A stretch of 64,000 nucleotides of DNA, taken from assembly GCF_036346295.1 (NCBI RefSeq), contig NZ_CP107819.1:6572001-6636000 (forward strand), given 5' to 3'. Positions 17,269 to 26,133 of the stretch are shown here, in pieces. Both the position numbers and the translations under genes were made by a program. Position 1 is the stretch's first letter; every line of letters starts with the position of its first letter. The notes under the pieces were generated by a model that was given only the letters and a program-made list of their open reading frames with translations, made no database searches and had not been told where the DNA came from. The DNA comes from Streptomyces sp. NBC_00536. GTDB lineage: Bacteria > Actinomycetota > Actinomycetes > Streptomycetales > Streptomycetaceae.

Positions 17269-18347
17269 CCGCCACGCATGGCGAACACCCGGCCCCCGGG
17301 GGCGACGCGTTCACTCCCGTGCGCACCACCGACTACCACACCGCCGGGGAACCCTTCCGGATCGTCACCGGCGGCCTCCCGCCGGTCCCCGGCGACACCG
17401 TGGCCGAGCGCTGCGCCACCGCCATAGGCCCCGGCGGCAGCGGCACGGCTCCGCGCCGGGGCGCCCTGGACGACGTACGCCGCCTCCTGGTCCAGGAGCC
17501 GCGCGGACACGCCGGGATGTACGGGGGGTTCGTGGTCCCGCCCGATGACGACGGGGCGCACTTCGGGGTGCTCTTCTGGCACAAGGACGGCTACTCCACG
17601 GCCTGCGGGCACGGCACGATGGCGCTCGGCGCCTGGGCCGTGGACAGCGGCCTGGTCGCCGCCCCCCACGACGGGGACGCCCAGGTGCGCATCGACGTGC
17701 CCTCCGGCCGGGTGACCGCCACCGTCCACCGCGCCGAGGGCCGCACCACCGGGGTCACCTTCCGCAACGTCCCGGCCAGGGTCACCGCCCGCAAGGTGCC
17801 CGTCGCCACCTCCTTCGGCGTCGCCGAGGTGGACCTCGCGCACGCCGGGGCCTGTTACGCCTCGGTCGCCGCGCGGGACCTGGGCCTGGGCACCGGCCGG
17901 GAGGCGTTGCCCGCGCTGGTGCGGGCCGGACAGGAGATCCGGGCGGCGCTGGCCGCGCACCCGGGCACCTGGCACCCGGACGGGCCGCTGCTGTCGGGGG
18001 TCTACGGGGTGATCCTGTACGAGGAACTGCCCGACACCCCCTTCGGTCCCCATCAGCGCAATGTCACCGTGTTCGGTGACGGCCAGATCGACCGTTCGCC
18101 CTGCGGATCGGGCACCTCCGCCCGCCTCGCCCTCCTCGCCGAGGACGGGCGCCTGGGCGCGCACGAGGACCTGCTCCACGAATCCGTCGCCGGTACGGTC
18201 TTCACCGGCCGGGTCCTCGGGTACGCGGGCTCCGGCGAACCCGCCGAGGGGCTGGTCACCGAGGTCACCGGCACCGTCCACCGCACCGGCGAGCACGTCT
18301 TCGTCCGGGACCCGCACGACGTCCTCGGCACCGGGTTCGCGCTGTGA
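17265..18347 (+). CDS. proline racemase family paralogue, trans-3-hydroxyproline dehydratase or second epimerase
   Basis: 360 residues, same fold as the preceding protein but clearly divergent. The catalytic positions are C114 (TACGHGTMALG) and C280 (DRSPCGSGTSARLA). Many characterised trans-3-hydroxy-L-proline dehydratases have Cys/Thr or Ser/Cys here, so the Cys/Cys pair looks epimerase-like. The directly following reductase gene, however, is the known partner of the dehydratase. Either a dehydratase with a retained pair, a bifunctional enzyme or a second epimerase is possible. GTG start inside the previous stop; 4-nt overlap with the next gene. Confidence 0.75.
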   Translation: MTATHGEHPAPGGDAFTPVRTTDYHTAGEPFRIVTGGLPPVPGDTVAERCATAIGPGGSGTAPRRGALDDVRRLLVQEPRGHAGMYGGFVVPPDDDGAHFGVLFWHKDGYSTACGHGTMALGAWAVDSGLVAAPHDGDAQVRIDVPSGRVTATVHRAEGRTTGVTFRNVPARVTARKVPVATSFGVAEVDLAHAGACYASVAARDLGLGTGREALPALVRAGQEIRAALAAHPGTWHPDGPLLSGVYGVILYEELPDTPFGPHQRNVTVFGDGQIDRSPCGSGTSARLALLAEDGRLGAHEDLLHESVAGTVFTGRVLGYAGSGEPAEGLVTEVTGTVHRTGEHVFVRDPHDVLGTGFAL

Positions 18348-19354
18348 GCCCGGTGAGTCCTGCGAGTCCGGCGAGTCCCGTGGGTCCCGTGAGCGGCGCC
18401 GCGCCCGGGGGGATCCCGCAGTTCGATGCCGCGCGGATGGCGGGCCTGCTCACGCCGGGCGCGGCCGCCGACGCGCTGGCGGACGCGCTGCGCACCGGGC
18501 CCGACCCCGAGGGCTGCCCGCAGCGGACCGCCCTCGCGGTGCCCGGCGGCGAGCTGCTGCTGATGCCGGCCGCGTCGGGGGCGTACGCCGGGGTGAAGAT
18601 CGCCGGGGTGGCCCCCGGCAATCCGGCGCGCGGACTGCCCCGGATCACCGGGTCCTACCTGCTGCTGGACGGCCCCACCCTGAGCCCGCTGGCCCTCTTC
18701 GACGGGGCGGCCCTCACCGCGCTGCGCACCCCGGCGGTCTCCGCCCTCGCGCTGCGGTACCTGGCCCCGGCCGGGCGGCCGCTGCGGCTCGTGCTGTTCG
18801 GCTCGGGCCCCCAGGCGTACGGGCACCTCGAAGCGGTGGCCGCGGTGCGGGAACTGGCCGGGGTGGTCGTGGTCGCCCGGGACCCGGCGGGCGCCGGGAA
18901 GCTGGCCGCGTACGCCCGTACCCTCGGCGTGCCCGCCCGCACCGGCGGCCCCGGCGACGTGGCGGACGCGGACCTGGTCGTCTGCTGCACCACCGCCCGC
19001 GAACCCCTCTTCGACGGGCGGCTCGTGGCGCCCGGCGCCACCGTGGTCGCGGTGGGCTCGCACGAGCCGGACGCGCGGGAGACGGACACGGCCCTGGTGC
19101 GGCGGGCCTCCGTGTACGTCGAGTCCCGGGCGGCCGCGCTGCGGGAGGCCGGGGACCTGCTCATCCCGGAGGCGGAAGGGGCCATCGGGCCCGGTCATAT
19201 CAACGGCACCCTGGCTGACCTGGTCGCGGGCCGGATGCCGGGCGGGCGGACGCAGAGTTGTCCACAGCTCTTCAAGAGCGTGGGCATGGCCTGGGAGGAT
19301 CTTGCCGTGGCAGTGGCCCTGTACACGGCGGCCGGGGGCAATAGCGAAACGTGA
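18344..19354 (+). CDS. ornithine cyclodeaminase/mu-crystallin family, probable 1-pyrroline-2-carboxylate reductase
   Basis: 336 residues. The NAD(P) loop LVLFGSGPQAYGHLEAV and the N-terminal substrate region YAGVKIAGVAPGNPARG are typical of the family. Members next to proline-racemase-like genes reduce 1-pyrroline-2-carboxylate to L-proline, the second step of trans-3-hydroxyproline use. Real ornithine cyclodeaminase or alanine dehydrogenase activity is less likely here. GTG start overlaps the previous stop by 4 nt; the first 15 residues are a Ser/Pro-rich stretch from TCC/CCG repeats. Confidence 0.83.
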   Translation: MSPVSPASPASPVGPVSGAAPGGIPQFDAARMAGLLTPGAAADALADALRTGPDPEGCPQRTALAVPGGELLLMPAASGAYAGVKIAGVAPGNPARGLPRITGSYLLLDGPTLSPLALFDGAALTALRTPAVSALALRYLAPAGRPLRLVLFGSGPQAYGHLEAVAAVRELAGVVVVARDPAGAGKLAAYARTLGVPARTGGPGDVADADLVVCCTTAREPLFDGRLVAPGATVVAVGSHEPDARETDTALVRRASVYVESRAAALREAGDLLIPEAEGAIGPGHINGTLADLVAGRMPGGRTQSCPQLFKSVGMAWEDLAVAVALYTAAGGNSET

Positions 19355-19363
19355 CATTGTACG
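19349..19363 (+). promoter_or_regulatory. GntR-type operator (site E) upstream of the regulator gene
   Basis: ACGTGACATTGTACG overlaps the reductase stop codon and a possible -10 box TACGCT (19360-19365), 33 nt before the gntR start. Fits autoregulation and would let the regulator be transcribed apart from the operon. Confidence 0.65.
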
Positions 19364-19395
19364 CTGTGCCCTCTGCGATTCTCGGAGGAAAAGCT

Positions 19396-20118
19396 ATGGG
19401 TGACCTGAAACAGCACAGTCTCATCAAGGCCCAGGAGCGGCTGCGCGACCAGGTCGGACACGCCCTTCGAGCCGCCCTGATAGCGGGTGAACTCCGTCCC
19501 GGGAACGTCTACTCGGCGCCGGGGCTCGCCGCCGAACTGGGGGTCTCGGCCACCCCGGTGCGCGAGGCGATGCTGGACCTGGCCCGCGAGGGCCTGGTGG
19601 AACCCGTGCGCAACAAGGGGTTCCGGATCACCGAGGTCAGCGAGCGGGACCTGGACCAGTACACCGAACTGCGCACGATGATCGAGGTGCCGACCATCGG
19701 CCGGGTCACCGAGGTGGCCACCGTCGCGCAGCTGGAGGCGCTGCGGCCGATCGCCGAGGAGATCGTCACCAGCGCGCGCGAGCACAACCTCATCGGCTAC
19801 CTGGAGGCGGACCGCCGTTTCCACCTGTCGCTCCTCGCCCTCGCGGGCAACGACCGGCTCGTCGAGACGGTCGGCGACCTGCGCAAGCGCTCCCGGCTGT
19901 ACGGGCTGACCGGCCTCGATGAGGCGGGCAAGCTGGTCTCCTCCGCCGAGGAGCACGTCGAGCTGCTCGACCTGATGATCGCGGGCGACGCGGCGGGGGC
20001 GCAGGCCTGCATGACCCGCCACCTCGGCCACGTCCGCTCGCTGTGGGCGCAGGGCCGCGACGAGCCCGTGGGCCGCGGCGCGGCCCGGCTCGGCGGCGGA
20101 GCGGCCGCCAAGGCCTGA
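19396..20118 (+). CDS. GntR family regulator, FCD (FadR-type) subgroup
   Basis: 240 residues. A winged helix covers residues 12-78 (LRAALIAGELRPG, ELGVSATPVREAMLDLAREGLVEPV). An all-helical FCD ligand domain follows, with a metal-type set of D/H residues (ADRRFHLSL, SSAEEHVELL, MTRHLGHV). The ATG at 19396 is preceded by GGAGG at 7 nt; an in-frame GTG at 19351 has no ribosome site and lies on the operator. Most likely the regulator of the hydroxyproline/collagen regulon, binding the TGTGAC-type sites; the inducer could be a hydroxyproline or pyrroline carboxylate. That link is inference from location and site distribution. Confidence 0.87.
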   Translation: MGDLKQHSLIKAQERLRDQVGHALRAALIAGELRPGNVYSAPGLAAELGVSATPVREAMLDLAREGLVEPVRNKGFRITEVSERDLDQYTELRTMIEVPTIGRVTEVATVAQLEALRPIAEEIVTSAREHNLIGYLEADRRFHLSLLALAGNDRLVETVGDLRKRSRLYGLTGLDEAGKLVSSAEEHVELLDLMIAGDAAGAQACMTRHLGHVRSLWAQGRDEPVGRGAARLGGGAAAKA

Positions 20119-20170
20119 TCCGCGCCTGATCCGCGCTTGATCCGGCGGCAGTACCGCCGCGCGCGTTCCC

Positions 20171-20198
20171 GGGGCTCCGACCGTCTGGTCGGGGCCCC
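20171..20198 (+). terminator. terminator after the gntR gene
   Basis: Hairpin with arms GGGGCTCCGACC (20171-20182) and GGTCGGGGCCCC (20187-20198), loop GTCT, one G-U pair. 52 nt after the stop and before the transporter promoter. Confidence 0.65.
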
Positions 20199-20255
20199 AA
20201 CTCGCTTTCTGGGCGGCACATTTGGACACGGCTGGATAACGTCGGCGCAGACCCC

Positions 20256-20294
20256 TTGTCAGTGCAATTTCACATTACTATGTTACCGGTCACA
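20256..20294 (+). promoter_or_regulatory. promoter-operator module of the peptide transporter operon (site B)
   Basis: TTGTCA (20256-20261), 17 nt, TATGTT (20279-20284), with ATTTCACATTACTATG over the spacer/-10 and a reverse ATGTGACCGGTAAC core after it. The 39 bp match site A (9451-9489) at 38 positions, although the flanking sequences differ. Confidence 0.8.
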
Positions 20295-20326
20295 TCGTAG
20301 AGCGCGGCCCTTCCCTGGAGTGACCC

Positions 20327-22072
20327 ATGACCAAGCGCCATCAACTCGCCCTCGCCACCGCCCTGGTGGCGGCTCTCGCACTCGGCGCCTCGGGCTGCTC
20401 CGGCACCAAGAAGGCCTCGGCGGGCGGGGGCGGCGGTGCCAACCCGGCCGCCGCCAACGACGGCCGGACCGTCGGCGGCACCCCGGTCAAGGGCGGCACC
20501 CTCACCGTCCTGTCCAACCAGGACTTCGCCCACCTCGACCCGGCGCGCAACTGGGTCATGCCGACGATGGACTTCGGCACCCGGCTGCTCTACCGCACCC
20601 TGGTCACCTTCAAGGCCGAACCGGGCAAGGGCGGCAGCGACCTCGTCCCCGACCTCGCCACCGACCTCGGCACCCCCTCCAACGGCGGCCGGACCTGGAC
20701 CTTCACCCTCAAGGAGGGCCTGAAGTACGAGGACGGCACGCCGATCAAGGCCGCCGACATCAAGTACAACGTCGAGCGCTCCTTCGCCCCGGACCTCACC
20801 GGCGGCCCCGACTACGCCGCCCAGTACCTGGCCGGCACCGAGGGTTACAAAGGTCCCTTGCAGGGACAACATCTCGACTCCGTCAAGACCCCGGACGACC
20901 GCACGATCGTCTTCGAACTGAAGCGGCCGGTCGCCGAGTTCTCCGCCACCACCACCCTGCCGACCTTCGCACCGGTCCCCGTGGCCCAGGAGAAGGGCAC
21001 CCAGTACGACGCCCGCCCCTTCTCCTCCGGCCCGTACAAGATCGAGTCCTACGACCGGGACAAGAAGCTCGTCCTGGTCCGCAACGAGCACTGGGACCCG
21101 AAGACGGACACCGTCCGCAAGGCCTACCCCGACAAGTTCGTCGTGGTCATGGGCCTCAAGGGCGGCCAGATCGACGACCGCATCATCGCCGGGGAGGGCG
21201 CCGACGCCTCCACCGTCGAGTGGTCCAACATGCGGCCCGAGAGCGCCCCCAAGGTGCTGCCCAAGCCGGACATCAAGCAGCGCCTGCTCGCCGAGTCCCA
21301 GGGCTGCACCACGATGCTCAGCCTCAACAACTCCCGCGCCCCCTTCAACGACCCCAAGGTCCGCGAGGCCATGCAGTACGCGGTCGACAAGGAGGCCATC
21401 ATCACCGCGGGCGGCGGCCCGGCCCTCAACGAGGTCGCCACCTCCTACCTGCCGCCCGCGCTCGCCGGCGGCAAGCAGGCCGATCCCCTCAAGATCGCCC
21501 CCGCGGGCGACCCCGCCAAAGCCAAGGACCTCCTGAAGGCCGCGGGCAAGGAGAAGCTGAAGGTCTCCCTCGCCGTCTCCACCGGCGACAAGGGCAAGGC
21601 GGAGGCCATCCAGCAGGGCCTGTCCCGCGCGGGCATCGAGGTCGTCATCGACACCGTCGACCCGGGCGCCTACTACGACGTCATCGGTGACCTGTCCACC
21701 ACGCCCGACATGACGATGGCCGGCTGGTGCCCCGACTACCCCTCCGGCTCCACCTGGCTCCCCATGGTCTTCGACGGACGCACCATCAAGCCCAAGGGCA
21801 ACCAGGGCAACAACAGCCAGTTCCGCGATGACGCAACCATGAAGCGGATCGACGAGATCAACGCCATGGCCGAGGCCAAGGAAGCCAACCAGGCCTGGAA
21901 GGATCTCGACACGGCCATCATGGCCAAGTCCCCGTCCGTCCCCCTCTTCCTGGAGCGCAAGCCGCTGCTCGTCGGACCCAACATCGCGGGCGCCTTCGGC
22001 CACCCCGTCTGGGTCGGCCAGATCGACTACGCGACCGTGGGTCTCAAGGACCCGGCGAAGAGCCAGGGCTGA
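20327..22072 (+). CDS. peptide ABC transporter substrate-binding lipoprotein (SBP_bac_5 family)
   Basis: 581 residues. It has a lipoprotein signal with the acylated cysteine at about C24 (ALGASGC), a Gly/Ala linker, then the extended type II binding fold of DppA/OppA: GGTLTVLSNQDFAHLDPARNW near the start and GRTWTFTLKEGLKYEDGTPI. Expected to bind di- or oligopeptides outside the membrane. A ribosome site TGGAG lies 6 nt before the ATG. It is the first gene of a five-gene operon under the same promoter module as the collagenase, so Pro/Hyp-containing collagen peptides are the likely cargo. Confidence 0.88.
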   Translation: MTKRHQLALATALVAALALGASGCSGTKKASAGGGGGANPAAANDGRTVGGTPVKGGTLTVLSNQDFAHLDPARNWVMPTMDFGTRLLYRTLVTFKAEPGKGGSDLVPDLATDLGTPSNGGRTWTFTLKEGLKYEDGTPIKAADIKYNVERSFAPDLTGGPDYAAQYLAGTEGYKGPLQGQHLDSVKTPDDRTIVFELKRPVAEFSATTTLPTFAPVPVAQEKGTQYDARPFSSGPYKIESYDRDKKLVLVRNEHWDPKTDTVRKAYPDKFVVVMGLKGGQIDDRIIAGEGADASTVEWSNMRPESAPKVLPKPDIKQRLLAESQGCTTMLSLNNSRAPFNDPKVREAMQYAVDKEAIITAGGGPALNEVATSYLPPALAGGKQADPLKIAPAGDPAKAKDLLKAAGKEKLKVSLAVSTGDKGKAEAIQQGLSRAGIEVVIDTVDPGAYYDVIGDLSTTPDMTMAGWCPDYPSGSTWLPMVFDGRTIKPKGNQGNNSQFRDDATMKRIDEINAMAEAKEANQAWKDLDTAIMAKSPSVPLFLERKPLLVGPNIAGAFGHPVWVGQIDYATVGLKDPAKSQG

Positions 22073-22074
22073 CC

Positions 22075-23028
22075 ATGACCGACACCGCACCCGCCGCCGC
22101 CCCTGGGGCGGCGGCGGCCAAGGTCCCCCCGGGCAGCAGCCCCTGGCAGCTCGCCCGGCGGGAACTCCGCCGCCGCCCCGCCGTCCGCGTCAGTCTCGTC
22201 ATCGTCGTCCTCTTCGTCCTGATGGCCGCCGCCGCCCCCTGGCTGGGCGCGCTCGGCGGCTGGGACCCGGACACCTACGACAAGAGCGCCATCGACGCCT
22301 ACCTCGGCGGCCTCCCGCTCGGCTCCCTCGGCGGCATCGGCCCCGACCACTGGCTCGGCGTCGAACCCGTCACCGGCCGCGACCTCTTCTCCCGCGTCGT
22401 GCACGGCGCCCAGGTCTCCCTCCTGATCGCCTTCACCGCCACCGCGATCGTCGTCATCGCCGGGACCGCCGCGGGCATCGCCGCCGGATACTTCGGCGGC
22501 CGAACCGACGCCGTCCTGTCCCGGCTGATGGACCTGACGATGTCCTTCCCCTCCCTCATCTTCATGATCGCCGTCCTGTCGGTGGCCAAGGACGTCAACC
22601 GGATCGTCCTCATGACCGCCGTCATCGGCCTCTTCGGCTGGCCCGGCATCGCCCGCGTCGTCCGCGGCCAGACCCTCTCCCTCAAACACCGCGAGTACGT
22701 GGACGCGGCCCGGGTCGGCGGCGCCGGCGCCTGGCGGATCCTGACCCGCGACATCCTCCCCGGAGTCTCCGGCCCCGTCATCGCCTACACCACCCTGCTC
22801 ATCCCCGGCATGATCAGCACCGAGGCCGCCCTGAGCTACCTGGGCGTGGGCGTGCGCCCGCCCACCCCGTCCTGGGGCCAGATGATCGCCGAGAGCGTCG
22901 CCTTCTACGAGACCGACCCCATGTACTTCGTCATCCCCAGCGCCTTCCTCTTCCTCGCCGTCCTCGCCTTCACCCTGCTCGGCGACGCACTGCGCGACAT
23001 CCTCGACCCCCGGGGCGGCCGCACGTGA
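22075..23028 (+). CDS. peptide ABC transporter permease, DppC type
   Basis: 317 residues. A soluble N-terminus is followed by one membrane helix (VSLVIVVLFVLMAAAAPWLG), a periplasmic-type loop with the DHWLGVEPVTGRDLFSRVVHGAQVSLLIA signature start, and five more helices. The EAA cytoplasmic loop for contact with the ATPases is YVDAARVGGAGAWRILTRDILP. The gene follows the binding protein by 2 nt and overlaps the second permease by 4 nt. DppC-like members normally come after DppB; here the order is reversed. Confidence 0.88.
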   Translation: MTDTAPAAAPGAAAAKVPPGSSPWQLARRELRRRPAVRVSLVIVVLFVLMAAAAPWLGALGGWDPDTYDKSAIDAYLGGLPLGSLGGIGPDHWLGVEPVTGRDLFSRVVHGAQVSLLIAFTATAIVVIAGTAAGIAAGYFGGRTDAVLSRLMDLTMSFPSLIFMIAVLSVAKDVNRIVLMTAVIGLFGWPGIARVVRGQTLSLKHREYVDAARVGGAGAWRILTRDILPGVSGPVIAYTTLLIPGMISTEAALSYLGVGVRPPTPSWGQMIAESVAFYETDPMYFVIPSAFLFLAVLAFTLLGDALRDILDPRGGRT

Positions 23029-24011
23029 TCCTCTACCTGCTGCGCCGCCTGCTCGCCCTGGCCGGGGTGCTGCTCGCCATCGCCGCCGTCACCTTCCTCA
23101 TCTTCTACGTCCTGCCCTCCGACCCGGCCGCCGCCGCCTGCGGCAAGAGCTGCAGCGAGGAACGGATCGCCGTGGTGCGCGAGTACCTCGGCCTCGACCA
23201 GCCGCTGTGGCGCCAGTTCCTCGACTTCCTCAGCGGCATCTTCACCGGCCGCACCCTGGGCACCGGCCAGTACGCCGTGCAGTGCGACTTCCCGTGCCTG
23301 GGCTACTCGTACGAGAATTCCCTGCCCGTGTGGGACCTGCTCATGGACCGGCTCCCGGTCTCCGCCTCCCTCGCCGTCGGCGCCGCCGCCCTGTGGCTGC
23401 TGCTGGGCCTGGGCGCCGGGGTCACCGCCGCCCTGCGCAAGGACACCGTCACCGACAAGGCCCTGATGGTCGGCGCGGTCGCCGCCGCCTCGATGCCGGT
23501 CTACTTCACCTCCGTGATGCTGATCTACGGGGTGATCCGCGTCGCCGACCTGCTGCCCTACCCCACCTACCATCCCTTCACCGACGACCCGCTCGGCTGG
23601 GCCGGCAACCTGCTGCTGCCCTGGACCGCCCTCGCGCTGCTGTACGCCGCCATGTACGCCCGCCAGAGCCGCGGTTCGATGATCGAGGCGATGGCCGAGC
23701 CGTACATCCGTACCGCCCGGGCCAAGGGCATGCCCGAACGCACCGTCGTCGTCAAACACGGCCTGCGCTCCGCGATGACCCCCATCCTCACCATCTTCGG
23801 CATGGACCTCGGCGGCCTGCTCGCCGGAGCCGTCATCACCGAATCCCTCTTCGGACTCCCCGGCATCGGACGGCTCTTCTACGGCGCCCTCGTCAACTCC
23901 GACCAGCCGGTGGTCCTCGGCGTCACCCTGCTCGCCGCCTTCTTCATCGTCGTCGCCAACCTCGTCGTCGACCTCCTGTACGCCGTCATCGACCCGAGGG
24001 TGAGGTACTGA
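23025..24011 (+). CDS. peptide ABC transporter permease, DppB type
   Basis: 328 residues, six predicted membrane helices. It begins with the DppB-typical LRRLLALAGVLLAIAAVTFLIFYVLPSDPAAAACG, and the EAA loop is YIRTARAKGMPERTVVVKHGLR. Its external loop after the first helix contains several cysteines (ACGKSCSEE and CDFPCLGYS), more than usual for the family. GTG start overlaps the previous stop (GTGA); the ATG of the next gene overlaps its stop by 1 nt. Confidence 0.88.
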   Translation: MILYLLRRLLALAGVLLAIAAVTFLIFYVLPSDPAAAACGKSCSEERIAVVREYLGLDQPLWRQFLDFLSGIFTGRTLGTGQYAVQCDFPCLGYSYENSLPVWDLLMDRLPVSASLAVGAAALWLLLGLGAGVTAALRKDTVTDKALMVGAVAAASMPVYFTSVMLIYGVIRVADLLPYPTYHPFTDDPLGWAGNLLLPWTALALLYAAMYARQSRGSMIEAMAEPYIRTARAKGMPERTVVVKHGLRSAMTPILTIFGMDLGGLLAGAVITESLFGLPGIGRLFYGALVNSDQPVVLGVTLLAAFFIVVANLVVDLLYAVIDPRVRY

Positions 24012-25045
24012 TGGCCGCTCTCCTTGAAGTGCGCGACCTGCACGTCACGTTCAGCACCCCGCGCGGCACCGTCCGCGCCGTGGACTCGCTCGGCTTCACC
24101 GTCGAGGCGGGCCGCACCCTCGGCATCGTCGGGGAATCCGGATCCGGCAAGTCCGTCACCTCCCTCGCCGTCATGGGACTGCACCGCGACGCCGAGATCA
24201 GCGGCTCCATCGCCCTCGACGGCCGCGAACTCACCACGCTGGGCGAGAAGGAACTCTCCCGGCTGCGCGGCCGCAAGATGGCCATGATCTTCCAGGACCC
24301 GCTCTCCAGCCTGCACCCCTACTACACGGTCGGCGAACAGATCTCCGAGCACTTCCGGGTCCACTTCAAAGCCGGCCGGGCCGCGGCGCGCAAACGCGCC
24401 GTCGACATGCTCGGCGAGGTCGGCATCCCCGAACCCGCCCGCCGCGCCGGGGAGTACCCGCACCAGTTCTCCGGCGGCATGCGCCAGCGCGCGATGATCG
24501 CCATGGCGCTGGCCTGCGAACCCGACCTGCTCATCGCGGACGAGCCCACCACCGCCCTCGACGTCACCGTCCAGGCGCAGATCCTCGAACTGATCGCCCG
24601 GCTCCAGCAGGACCGCGGCCTCGGCGTCGTCATGATCACCCACGACCTCGGGGTGGTCGCCCGCGTCGCCCACGAGGTGCTGGTCATGTACGGCGGCCGG
24701 GCCGCCGAACAGGCCCCCGCCGACGCGCTGTTCGCCGACCCCGCCCACCCCTACACCCGGGGCCTGCTGGACTCCCTGCCCCGGCTCGACGACGCCGACG
24801 ACCAGCCGCTGCGCACCATCCCCGGCTCCCCGCCCTCCCTGCGCGAACCCGCCCCGGGCTGCGCCTTCGCCCCGCGCTGCGCCCGCGCCGCCGCGGGCAC
24901 CGATGCCGAGCGGCTGCGCTGTACGACGGTCCGGCCCGCCCTCGATCCGTACGCGGGCCCCGCGCGCCGGGTGGCCTGCCACTTCGCGGGCGGCCCCGGC
25001 GCGGCCCCGGCCGCCACGGATCCCGTACAGGAGGCCTCCCGGTGA
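24011..25045 (+). CDS. peptide ABC transporter ATP-binding protein, DppD type
   Basis: 344 residues. Walker A is GESGSGKS, the signature [14 protein letters not shown], Walker [13 protein letters not shown] and the H-loop ITHDLGVVA. The C-terminal oligopeptide/dipeptide extension contains a cysteine cluster ([12 protein letters not shown]). ATG 24011 overlaps the DppB stop (TGATG). Pairs with the next gene as the ATPase heterodimer. Confidence 0.9.
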   Translation: MAALLEVRDLHVTFSTPRGTVRAVDSLGFTVEAGRTLGIVGESGSGKSVTSLAVMGLHRDAEISGSIALDGRELTTLGEKELSRLRGRKMAMIFQDPLSSLHPYYTVGEQISEHFRVHFKAGRAAARKRAVDMLGEVGIPEPARRAGEYPHQFSGGMRQRAMIAMALACEPDLLIADEPTTALDVTVQAQILELIARLQQDRGLGVVMITHDLGVVARVAHEVLVMYGGRAAEQAPADALFADPAHPYTRGLLDSLPRLDDADDQPLRTIPGSPPSLREPAPGCAFAPRCARAAAGTDAERLRCTTVRPALDPYAGPARRVACHFAGGPGAAPAATDPVQEASR

Positions 25046-26049
25046 CCACCACGAGCACCGCGACCGGCGCCGGAGCCGCCGCGCCACCCCTGCTGTCCGT
25101 CCGCGACCTGACCATGGCCTTCCCCGGCAAGCGCACCGCCACCGGCCGCAAGGGCGCCCCCGTCCGGGCCGTGGACGGGGTCTCCTTCGAGCTGGCCGCC
25201 GGGGAAACCCTCGGCCTGGTGGGGGAGTCGGGCTGCGGCAAGTCCACCACCGGCCGGATGCTGGTCCGGCTGCTGGAACCCACCTCGGGGAGCATCGCCT
25301 TCGAGGGCCGGGAGATCGCCCGGCTCTCTCAAGGCGCGATGCGGCCGCTGCGCCGCCACCTCCAGATGGTGTTCCAGGACCCGCACTCCTCCCTCAACCC
25401 CCGCCAGACGGTGGCCCGGATCATCTCCGACCCCCTGCTGGTCCAGGGCTGGAGCGCGCAGGACGCCCGCCGCCGGGCGGCCGAGCTGATGGAACTGACC
25501 GGGCTGATCCCCGAGCACATCGACCGCTACCCGCACGAGTTCTCCGGCGGCCAGGCCCAGCGCATCGGCATCGCCCGTTCGCTGGCCACCAGCCCCCGGC
25601 TGATCATCGCCGACGAGCCGGTCTCCGCCCTCGACGTCTCCGTACAGGCACAGATCGTCAACCTGATGGAACGGCTGCGCCGTGAACTCGGCCTGGCGTA
25701 CGTCTTCATCGCGCACGACCTCTCCGTCGTCAAGCGGGTCAGCGACCGGGTCGCCGTGATGTACCTGGGCCGGATCGTCGAGATCGGGGACAAGCACGCG
25801 CTGTACGCCGACCCCCAGCACCCCTACACCCGGGCGCTGCTGTCCGCCGTACCGCTGCCCGACCCGGTCGCCGAGCGGCGCCGGGAGCGGATCGTGCTGC
25901 TCGGCGACCCGCCGAGCCCGGCCGCGCCGCCGCCCGGGTGCTCCTTCCACCCGCGCTGCCCCAAGGCGCAGGATATCTGCCGCACCGAGCGGCCGGTGCT
26001 CCAGCCGGTCGCCGGACGCGATGTGGCGTGTCACTTCCCGGGGAACTGA
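25042..26049 (+). CDS. peptide ABC transporter ATP-binding protein, DppF type
   Basis: 335 residues. Walker A is GESGCGKST, the signature [14 protein letters not shown], Walker [13 protein letters not shown] and the H-loop IAHDLSVVK. The C-terminal region again carries the cysteine cluster of oligopeptide transporters ([16 protein letters not shown]). GTG start overlaps the DppD stop by 4 nt; last gene of the transporter operon, followed by a strong terminator. Confidence 0.9.
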   Translation: MTTTSTATGAGAAAPPLLSVRDLTMAFPGKRTATGRKGAPVRAVDGVSFELAAGETLGLVGESGCGKSTTGRMLVRLLEPTSGSIAFEGREIARLSQGAMRPLRRHLQMVFQDPHSSLNPRQTVARIISDPLLVQGWSAQDARRRAAELMELTGLIPEHIDRYPHEFSGGQAQRIGIARSLATSPRLIIADEPVSALDVSVQAQIVNLMERLRRELGLAYVFIAHDLSVVKRVSDRVAVMYLGRIVEIGDKHALYADPQHPYTRALLSAVPLPDPVAERRRERIVLLGDPPSPAAPPPGCSFHPRCPKAQDICRTERPVLQPVAGRDVACHFPGN

Positions 26050-26073
26050 CGGGACCCGGGGAAGAAAGGGGTT

Positions 26074-26106
26074 GGGCCCCGCTGCCGGTCTCCGGCGGCG
26101 GGGCCC
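26074..26106. terminator. bidirectional terminator between transporter and S9 peptidase
   Basis: 15-bp stem GGGCCCCGCTGCCGG (26074-26088) / CCGGCGGCGGGGCCC (26092-26106) with a 3-nt loop and one G-U pair, followed by TTCT. Serves the two convergent genes. Confidence 0.8.
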
Positions 26107-26133
26107 TTCTCCGTACGGGTTCGGGAGGCGACG

